Origin: Streptomyces sp. NBRC 110611
Lineage (GTDB): Bacteria > Actinomycetota > Actinomycetes > Streptomycetales > Streptomycetaceae
DNA length: 64,000 nt
Direction of reading: 5' to 3'
Assembly: GCF_001590865.1 (NCBI RefSeq)
Contig: NZ_BBUY01000001.1
Coordinates: 426,271 to 490,270 of the forward strand
The position numbers and the translations under genes were made by a program. This document shows, piece after piece, positions 58,211 through 64,000 of this stretch. Below the pieces are notes generated by a model that did no database searches, had not been told where the DNA came from, and saw only the letters and a list, made by a program, of their open reading frames with translations. Numbering within the stretch: the stretch's first letter is position 1; each line of letters opens with the position of its first letter.

Positions 58211-59395
58211 ATGGGACTGACCAGCCGGTCGCTGTTGCTCGTCATGGCCGCGGTCGCCGTGGTCTGCGTAGGACTCACGCTCTGGCTGTGGCCGCGGTTC
58301 GCCGGCCGGGGGCCGCGGGCGATGCTGGGACGGCTCGGGGCGGTCGTCGTGACCCAGCTGGCCCTCGTGGCGGCGCTCGGGCTGGCCGTGAACGCCAACT
58401 TCCAGTTCTACGGCTCCTGGCACGAGCTGCTCGGCCTCTACGACGACGCGCCCGGCGCGGTCGACAAGTGGGGCGACGGCGGAGCGGCCGGGCCCGCCGG
58501 GGACCCGTCGAAGGGCCTGGTCCAGGCCTCGACCCCGGACGGCCTGGACAAGGTGCACGGCCTGCCGAAGGGCCCGCCGGAGCGGGCCGGCAAGGTCGAG
58601 TCGGTGCGGATCGTCGGCAAGCGGACCCGGGCCGTGGACCCGGCGTACGTCTATCTGCCGCCGCAGTACTTCCAGCCGCAGTACGCCCGGCAGCGCTTTC
58701 CCGTGATCGTCGCGCTCAGCGGCTATCCGGGCGGCAGCTTCCTGCTGGGCCAGCACCTGCGGCTGCCGCAGACCGCGGGCGGGCTGATCCGGTCCGGCCG
58801 GATGCAGCCGACCGTCATCGTGATGCTCCGGCCCACCATCGCGCCGCCCCGCGACACCCAGTGCGTCGATGTGCCCGGCGGCCCGCAGGCCGAGACCTTC
58901 TTCGCCCGCGACCTGCCCGACGCCCTCAGGTCGCACTACCGCGTCGGCCACGACCCCGGTGGCTGGGGCGTGCTGGGCTACTCGTCGGGCGGCAGCTGCG
59001 CCCTCCAGCTGGCCATGCGGCACGACCGTACGTACCCCACGGCGGCCGCGCTCTCCCCCGACTACAAGGTCAGCAACGACCCGACGACCGGCGACCTCTT
59101 CGGTGACGGCCGGGACCGGGCCCGCCGCCGCCAGGAGCACGACCTGATGTGGCGGCTGCGGAACCTGCCCGCCCCCCGGGTGAACGTCCTGGTGGGCACC
59201 AGCCGTACCGGAGAGAAGAACTACCCCGCCGCCAAGGCCTTCCTCGCCGCGGTCGGACCGCCGATGAAGGCGGACGCGATCGTCCTCGACCACGGCAGCC
59301 ACAACTTCGCCACCTGGCGGCGTGAACTGCCCGCCGCGCTCCAGTGGATGGACAAGCGGCTGACGTTCCCGGAGGACGTGGTGGGGAGTTCCTGA
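58211..59395 (+). CDS. Alpha/beta-hydrolase, esterase-family membrane-anchored protein
   Basis: A 394-residue protein with two or three hydrophobic segments at the N-terminus (SRSLLLVMAAVAVVCVGLTL and VVVTQLALVAALGLAV), then an extracytoplasmic esterase domain. The nucleophile is in GYSSGGSC, with VALSGYPGGS upstream and DHGSHNFATW near the end for the His. Similar to putative esterase/mycolyltransferase (Esterase_phd) proteins of actinobacteria. ATG 58211 has GAGGGA upstream. Substrate unknown. Confidence 0.87.
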   Translation: MGLTSRSLLLVMAAVAVVCVGLTLWLWPRFAGRGPRAMLGRLGAVVVTQLALVAALGLAVNANFQFYGSWHELLGLYDDAPGAVDKWGDGGAAGPAGDPSKGLVQASTPDGLDKVHGLPKGPPERAGKVESVRIVGKRTRAVDPAYVYLPPQYFQPQYARQRFPVIVALSGYPGGSFLLGQHLRLPQTAGGLIRSGRMQPTVIVMLRPTIAPPRDTQCVDVPGGPQAETFFARDLPDALRSHYRVGHDPGGWGVLGYSSGGSCALQLAMRHDRTYPTAAALSPDYKVSNDPTTGDLFGDGRDRARRRQEHDLMWRLRNLPAPRVNVLVGTSRTGEKNYPAAKAFLAAVGPPMKADAIVLDHGSHNFATWRRELPAALQWMDKRLTFPEDVVGSS

Positions 59396-59480
59396 CCGCT
59401 GCCACGGAAGCGCCTGGAGCGGAATGGCCTGAGCGAAACCGCCTGGACGGGAAACGCCGGTGCGGAAACGCCGGCGCGGA

Positions 59481-59528
59481 ACGCCTGAGGGGCTCGCGGC
59501 GGTGGGATGCCGGGAGCCCCTCAGGCGT
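59481..59528. terminator. Bidirectional terminator
   Basis: ACGCCTGAGGGGCT (59481-59494) pairs perfectly with AGCCCCTCAGGCGT (59515-59528). It lies between the esterase (plus) and carboxylase (minus) stops. Confidence 0.75.
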
Positions 59529-59542
59529 ATCGCGTCGGTGCG

Positions 59543-61312
59543 TCAGTCCTTGATCTCGCAGATGGCCGCGCCGGAGGTGAGGGCCGCGCCGACCTCGGCG
59601 GCCAGGCCCTTGATGGTGCCGGAGCGGTGGGCGTTGATGGGCTGTTCCATCTTCATGGCCTCCAGGACGACCACCAGCTCGCCCTCGGTGACCTGCTGGC
59701 CTTCCTCGACGGCGACCTTGACGACGGTGCCCTGCATCGGGGACGCGAGGGTGTCGCCGGAGGCCGCGCTGGAGCTCTTCTTGGCCGCCTTGCGCTTGGG
59801 CTTGGCGCCACCGGCGACCGCGGCCCGGGCCAGCGGCATACCGAGCGACGAGGGGAGGGAGACCTCCAGGCGCTTGCCGCCGACCTCGACGACGACCGTC
59901 TCGCGGACGTCCGCCTCGGCCTCCTGCTCGCCGGTCGCGGCGAACGCCGGGATCTCGTTGACGAACTCGGTCTCGATCCAGCGGGTGTGGACCGTGAACG
60001 GCTCGTCGGACCCCGTGAGTTCGGGGGCGAACGCCGGATCCTTGACGACCACACGGTGGAACGTGAGGGCGGTGGCCATGCCCTCGACGGTGAACTCGGC
60101 CAGGGCGCGGGAGGCACGCTGCAGGGCCTGCTCGCGGGTGGCGCCGGTGACGATCAGCTTGGCCAGGAGGGAGTCCCAGGCGGGGCCGATGACCGAGCCG
60201 GACTCCACGCCCGCGTCGAGGCGGACACCGGGGCCGGCGGGCGGGGTGAACGTGGTGACCGTGCCGGGGGCCGGGAGGAAGTTGCGGCCCGGGTCCTCGC
60301 CGTTGATACGGAACTCGAAGGAGTGGCCGCGGACGGCCGGGTCGTCGTAGCCCAGCTCCTCGCCGTCGGCGATCCGGAACATCTCGCGGACCAGGTCGAT
60401 GCCGGTGACCTCTTCGGTGACCGGGTGCTCGACCTGGAGACGGGTGTTGACCTCCAGGAAGGAGATGGTGCCGTCCTGGCCGACGAGGAATTCGCAGGTG
60501 CCGGCGCCCTCGTAGCCGGCCTCCTTGAGGATGGCCTTGGAGGCGCGGTACAGCTCGGCGTTCTGCTCGTCCGTCAGGAACGGGGCCGGGGCCTCCTCCA
60601 CCAGCTTCTGGTGACGGCGCTGCAGGGAGCAGTCCCGGGTGGAGACGACGACGACGTTGCCGTGCTTGTCGGCCAGGCACTGGGTCTCGACGTGCCGGGG
60701 GCGGTCCAGGTAGCGCTCGACGAAGCACTCGCCGCGGCCGAAGGCGGCGACCGCCTCACGGACGGCCGAGTCGTACAGCTCGGGGACCTCGTCCAGGGTC
60801 CGGGCGACCTTCAGGCCGCGGCCGCCGCCGCCGAAGGCGGCCTTGATCGCGATGGGCAGGCCGTGCTCCTTGGCGAAGGCGACGACCTCCTCCGCACCGG
60901 AGACCGGGTCGGGGGTGCCGGCGACCAGCGGTGCACCGGCCCGCTGGGCGATGTGCCGGGCGGCGACCTTGTCACCCAGGTCGCGGATGGCCTGCGGGGG
61001 CGGGCCGATCCAGGTCAGCCCGGCGTCGAGGACGGCCTGGGCGAACTCGGCGTTCTCGGAGAGGAAGCCGTAGCCGGGGTGGATGGCGTCCGCGCCCGAA
61101 TCGGCGGCGGCGGCCAGGACCTTGGCGATGTCCAGGTAGCTGGTGGCAGGGGTGTCACCGCCCAACGCGTACGCCTCGTCCGCCGCGCGTACATGCAGCG
61201 CGTCCCGGTCGGGGTCGGCGTAGACGGCTACGCTGCCGATTCCCGCGTCCCGGCATGCACGGGCAACGCGAACAGCGATTTCGCCACGGTTGGCGATGAG
61301 CACCTTGCGCAC
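59543..61312 (-). CDS. accA2: Acetyl/propionyl-CoA carboxylase alpha chain (biotin carboxylase + BCCP)
   Basis: A 589-residue two-domain subunit. Biotin carboxylase: [20 protein letters not shown], then the ATP-grasp loop [29 protein letters not shown] linker follows, and the C-terminal biotinyl domain ends [13 protein letters not shown] with the biotin Lys. It carboxylates biotin for acetyl- or propionyl-CoA carboxylase with separate beta subunits encoded elsewhere. GTG 61312 has AAGGAAGGA upstream and agrees with the length of S. coelicolor AccA2 (about 590). Essential for malonyl-CoA supply. Confidence 0.95.
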   Translation of the reverse strand: MRKVLIANRGEIAVRVARACRDAGIGSVAVYADPDRDALHVRAADEAYALGGDTPATSYLDIAKVLAAAADSGADAIHPGYGFLSENAEFAQAVLDAGLTWIGPPPQAIRDLGDKVAARHIAQRAGAPLVAGTPDPVSGAEEVVAFAKEHGLPIAIKAAFGGGGRGLKVARTLDEVPELYDSAVREAVAAFGRGECFVERYLDRPRHVETQCLADKHGNVVVVSTRDCSLQRRHQKLVEEAPAPFLTDEQNAELYRASKAILKEAGYEGAGTCEFLVGQDGTISFLEVNTRLQVEHPVTEEVTGIDLVREMFRIADGEELGYDDPAVRGHSFEFRINGEDPGRNFLPAPGTVTTFTPPAGPGVRLDAGVESGSVIGPAWDSLLAKLIVTGATREQALQRASRALAEFTVEGMATALTFHRVVVKDPAFAPELTGSDEPFTVHTRWIETEFVNEIPAFAATGEQEAEADVRETVVVEVGGKRLEVSLPSSLGMPLARAAVAGGAKPKRKAAKKSSSAASGDTLASPMQGTVVKVAVEEGQQVTEGELVVVLEAMKMEQPINAHRSGTIKGLAAEVGAALTSGAAICEIKD

Positions 61313-61630
61313 GATGGGTCCTTCCTTGGCGCTTCGCCGCAACAATAGAGATGCGGCGATTTTAGGGACTGGCGACACCGCATGCCGACCCGTTCCCTGG
61401 GGTGACCTTTCCCACACGGAGCGTGGTGGGGGTGCCGGTGAGGGACCTCGGCCCCCTGGTATCCCAGGGTAGGCCCGGATTCCCGGGGTCCGGCGCGGGA
61501 CCCGGTGTGGTCTAGGTCTCGGACATCGCGCGTCCAGCGGATCGTCAATTCTTTGTGGAATCCCTACGAATGGGCGAAGGAAACTTTGCGGGTCGTTCGG
61601 CCCATCGGCGCGCCGTGGCTCGTCCTCTCC

Positions 61631-61678
61631 GTACCGACCCGTGCAGAACCCTTGGTACCGACCCGTGCAGAACCCTTG
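61631..61678. repeat. 24-bp tandem duplication
   Basis: A 24-base unit starting GTACCGACCCGTGCAG occurs twice in tandem without mismatch, in the 500-base region between accA2 and the membrane-protein gene. The region otherwise holds their divergent promoters; I see no gene in it. Confidence 0.9.
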
Positions 61679-61764
61679 CCCCGCCCATTACCCATGAGTA
61701 GCGTGCGGCATGCCTTCGTACCGGGGGTAGCAGCTGTACTTCGGTGTACTCCGGGCAACCGGCG

Positions 61765-61792
61765 TACGTGGGGTCACATACGTGGGGTCACA
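61765..61792. repeat. 14-bp tandem duplication
   Basis: TACGTGGGGTCACA is repeated twice exactly, ending 18 bases before the GTG start of the membrane-protein gene. It could be a binding site for a regulator or a slippage product. Confidence 0.85.
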
Positions 61793-61810
61793 GGCGGAAG
61801 TGGGTGAACG

Positions 61811-62335
61811 GTGGTGGCGCGACGACCGGTGGCCTTGGCCGCGGCGGTGGTACTGATCTTCGAGGCGTGCGGGATCGTGCTGCTCAACTGGATCCTGAGC
61901 ATCGTCGTGGACAAGCAGCAGATGTCGCTGGCCGGTCTGCAGCCCCGCGCGATGTCCACCGGTTCCTGGGTGGCCGGCGGTCTCTTCGGCCTCTACCTGC
62001 TCTGCTGCGCCCTCATCCTGATCCGCACCGCCCTGCGTGACCGGGCCCCCGGCGGCTTCGCCCGGATCGTCCTGATCAGCGCGGCCGTGGTGCACGGCCT
62101 GCTGGGCGCGTTCTCCGTCGGCCTGGTCGGCTGGGTCGCGTTCCTGGCGATGATGGTCGTGCTGGGGATGATCGTGCTCACCCTGGTGGCGTACGGGGAG
62201 GGGCGCGCCCCCGGGGACGCACACGGGCCCGCAGACGGGGCCGCACACGACGACGGGAACCCGGCCGGGGGAGGCTCCCCGCAGGGGCCGGACGGACCGT
62301 ACGGCCCGCGGCCGGCGGCACCGGGCGCCGTCTGA
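61811..62335 (+). CDS. Small integral membrane protein
   Basis: A 174-residue protein with four hydrophobic segments (PVALAAAVVLIFEACGIVLL, WVAGGLFGLYLLCCALILI, IVLISAAVVHGLLGAFSV and VAFLAMMVVLGMIVLTLVAY) and a Gly/Pro-rich C-terminal tail on the cytoplasmic side. It resembles common actinobacterial membrane proteins without assigned function. GTG 61811 is followed by a second GTG; no strong ribosome binding site. Confidence 0.78.
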   Translation: MVARRPVALAAAVVLIFEACGIVLLNWILSIVVDKQQMSLAGLQPRAMSTGSWVAGGLFGLYLLCCALILIRTALRDRAPGGFARIVLISAAVVHGLLGAFSVGLVGWVAFLAMMVVLGMIVLTLVAYGEGRAPGDAHGPADGAAHDDGNPAGGGSPQGPDGPYGPRPAAPGAV

Positions 62336-62370
62336 CCGGCCGGGCTTCCTCCTCAGCGCTTCACAGGCGC

Positions 62371-62937
62371 TCAGCCCTTCACGGGTGCGTACTTCCGCAG
62401 GACGTCGATGAACGCCCGCATCCACTCCGGGTGGTCGTTCCACGCGCGGGCCGACACGACCTTGCCGTCCACCACCGCCGAGCCGTCGACGAAGGTGCCG
62501 CCGCCCATCTCCACGTCCGGTGCGCAGGCCGGGTAGGCGGCGGTGCGGCGGCCCTTGAGCACGCCGAGGGGGGCGAGGGTGATGGCCGCGTGGCAGATGT
62601 GGGCGACGGGCTTGTCGGCGTCGAAGAAGTGGGTGACGACGCGCCGGAAGTCGGTGTTGGTGCGGAGGTACTCGGGCGCCCGGCCGCCCGGGAGCACCAG
62701 CGCGGCGTACTCGGCCGGGTCGACCTCGGAGAGGGCGAGGTCGGACGGCCAGGAGTGGCCCTCGCGTTCGATGTAGGTGTCGAAGTTGTCGACGAAGTCA
62801 TGGACGACGAACTGCAGCTTCTTGCGTGACGGAGCCGCGATCCGGACCTCGTAGCCCTCCTCCAGCAGCCGTTGGTACGGGTAGAAGAACTCCAGGTCTT
62901 CGGTGGCGTCGCCGGCGATGAGCAGGATCTTGGGCAT
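62371..62937 (-). CDS. DJ-1/PfpI-family protein
   Basis: A 188-residue class I glutamine amidotransferase-like protein. The nucleophile elbow is AHICHAAI with the conserved Cys, and the oxyanion motif is VLPGGRAP with an acidic residue from GDATEDLEFFYP. Such proteins act as glyoxalases, chaperones or proteases; the substrate cannot be told. ATG 62937. It lies downstream of the MOSC gene on the same strand, separated by a repetitive segment. Confidence 0.9.
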   Translation of the reverse strand: MPKILLIAGDATEDLEFFYPYQRLLEEGYEVRIAAPSRKKLQFVVHDFVDNFDTYIEREGHSWPSDLALSEVDPAEYAALVLPGGRAPEYLRTNTDFRRVVTHFFDADKPVAHICHAAITLAPLGVLKGRRTAAYPACAPDVEMGGGTFVDGSAVVDGKVVSARAWNDHPEWMRAFIDVLRKYAPVKG

Positions 62938-62969
62938 CTACGCACTCCTCGTGAGGCGGGCAGGGCTGA

Positions 62970-63084
62970 TCGAGCCGAACTGACCGAGCCGATCTGATCG
63001 ACCGAACTGACTGATCTGATCTGACTGATCTGGTTGATCTGGCTGATCTGATCGGACCGATCTGGCGGATCGGGCCGTATCGGA
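62970..63084. repeat. GATC-rich degenerate repeat
   Basis: CTGATCTGAT-like words (CTGATCTGGTTGATCTGG) are repeated about ten times between the MOSC stop and the DJ-1 start. It is non-coding. GATC density is far above the local average. Confidence 0.8.
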
Positions 63085-63960
63085 TCAATCGGTTCCCCAC
63101 GCTGTGACGTTGAATGCGTCGCCCACCGTCAGTTTTCCGGGCTCCAGCACGGAGAACTTCGAACCGAAGGCGACGCCGCCCTCGGGTACCCGGCGGTAGG
63201 AGGCGAGGGTGCGCAGCGGCTCGGGCCCGGCCTTGGTGCCCGTCAGCTGGTCGACCAGCGTGACGGCACAGCGGATGGCGAGCTTGGCGAAGCCCAGTTC
63301 GCAGCCGCCGACCGTGATCCGTCGCGCGCGGTCCTCCGTCTGGGGCTCCTCCCAGCCGTCCACCACGATGTTGGGCCGGAACCGGCTCATCGGCAGCGGC
63401 GCCCTTCCGGCGGCGGCGATGCGGGAGTTGAGGTCGTCGAGCGAGGCCAGGGAGAGGACGTGGACCGGGCTGCTGTCGGCGAAGCCGGAGGTGCCGGGGG
63501 TCAGGCCGTCGGTGACCCGGTCGTGCTCCGGCGGGACGCGGACCAGCCGGCTGGGCGCGCCGAGCACCTCGGACAGCCAGTCGGCCGCGGCCTCGCCCTG
63601 GTCGACGGCGCGGTACGGCGTGCCGAACATCTCGACGTCGGCCCTGACGGCGGACCCGGAGTCGCCGGAGCCGCCGGAGCCGTACGTGATCTCGCACATC
63701 AGGGGCTCGATGCCGGGGGCGGACAGGGTGAGGTGCGTTCCGCCGGGGCCGACCCCGGGGCGTATCAGTGCCAGGGCGGGGTCGGTGCGCTGGCTGCGGA
63801 AGACGCCTTCCGCCCCGACGACCATGAAGCTGCGGTCGTGCACCAGACCGGCCCGGGTGAGCTCCGCCTCCGGCATGGGTGTGCCGGCACAGCCCTTGAC
63901 CGGATAGCTGATCAGCTCTACGACGGTTGCCCGTCCGCTGCGCTTGGCTGGCCTTCCCAC
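63085..63960 (-). CDS. MOSC-domain protein
   Basis: A 291-residue protein with an N-terminal MOSC_N beta-barrel (VVELISYPVKGCAGTPM) and a C-terminal MOSC domain containing RFRPNIVVDG and the conserved Cys in KLAIRCAVTLVDQ. MOSC proteins handle sulfur attached to that Cys, as in molybdenum-cofactor sulfurase C-termini and YiiM/mARC enzymes. GTG 63960 has AAGGGA upstream. It lies at the edge of the window; only 40 bases follow. Confidence 0.9.
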   Translation of the reverse strand: MGRPAKRSGRATVVELISYPVKGCAGTPMPEAELTRAGLVHDRSFMVVGAEGVFRSQRTDPALALIRPGVGPGGTHLTLSAPGIEPLMCEITYGSGGSGDSGSAVRADVEMFGTPYRAVDQGEAAADWLSEVLGAPSRLVRVPPEHDRVTDGLTPGTSGFADSSPVHVLSLASLDDLNSRIAAAGRAPLPMSRFRPNIVVDGWEEPQTEDRARRITVGGCELGFAKLAIRCAVTLVDQLTGTKAGPEPLRTLASYRRVPEGGVAFGSKFSVLEPGKLTVGDAFNVTAWGTD

Positions 63961-64000
63961 GTTGTCTGCTGTCCCTTCGTGATGGTTTCTCGCAGTGTCG

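Noticed and set aside
59070..60728. 552-codon minus-strand frame over the carboxylase
   Set aside because: Out-of-frame shadow of accA2, which has clear ATP-grasp and biotin motifs.
1..64000. tRNA, rRNA or riboswitch genes
   Set aside because: No cloverleaf with the TTCRANY loop and no known riboswitch core was recognised by eye; a covariance-model scan would be needed to exclude them fully.

Overview
The window is a segment of a high-GC actinobacterial chromosome, almost certainly Streptomyces. Evidence: strong G/C third-position bias, GTG starts, many leaderless or weakly led genes, an AfsQ1/AfsQ2/SigQ locus, an XRE-DUF5753/DUF397 cluster, FG-GAP secreted proteins and an AccA2-type biotin carboxylase. 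From memory of the S. coelicolor map (not searched), the backbone order cdd, deoA, add, afsQ1/Q2-sigQ, two aldehyde dehydrogenases, deoC, phosphosugar mutase, purine nucleoside phosphorylase, quinone reductase, deoR, accA2 follows the SCO4889-SCO4921 region. Accessory blocks are inserted between these core genes.

Layout. 1-4.6 kb: cytidine deaminase, a small accessory cluster (XRE regulator, CxxC miniprotein, two hypotheticals), then thymidine phosphorylase. 4.8-10.5 kb: TetR regulator with a palindromic operator, two acyltransferase-3 membrane enzymes, a PIG-L deacetylase with a propeller-like tail, and a 27-codon fossil of an MFS gene. 11-22.2 kb: a secreted-protein island with one FG-GAP protein, three trypsin-like/FG-GAP proteins that have all lost catalytic His and Ser, a small secreted protein, and an ALF-repeat polymorphic toxin with its probable immunity gene. 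22.3-27.4 kb: MFS/LysR divergent pair, hydrolase-fold protein, adenosine deaminase, small secreted protein. 27.5-32.8 kb: the afsQ operon (afsQ1, afsQ2, lipoprotein, VanZ, PspC) divergent from sigQ. 33-40.8 kb: uridine-kinase-like protein, deoC-aldehyde dehydrogenase operon, PH-domain and thioredoxin-fusion proteins, HTH protein. 40.9-45.3 kb: a second XRE-type accessory cluster with two damaged genes. 45.3-52.7 kb: phosphosugar mutase, purine nucleoside phosphorylase, quinone reductase, DeoR and TetR regulators. 52.8-57.8 kb: a tightly packed five-gene minus-strand block (CorA-like membrane protein, DUF4145-like protein, PfkB kinase, 2H phosphoesterase, inositol-monophosphatase-like phosphatase), which is the best candidate for an undescribed system. 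57.8-64 kb: esterase, acetyl/propionyl-CoA carboxylase alpha chain, membrane protein, DJ-1/PfpI protein, MOSC protein.

How the genes work together. Nucleoside catabolism is spread over the window: deamination (cdd, add), phosphorolysis (deoA, punA), a probable sugar-phosphate mutase, deoxyribose-5-phosphate aldolase (deoC) and aldehyde dehydrogenases cotranscribed with deoC. A 14-bp palindrome with consensus TCTACGCGCGTAGA lies just upstream of add, deoC and punA, and a two-mismatch version lies upstream of deoA, so a single regulator probably controls the scattered pathway. A GTGAC-N6-GTGAC site sits between afsQ1 and sigQ, where AfsQ1 is known to bind. No tRNA, rRNA, transposase or CRISPR array was recognised.
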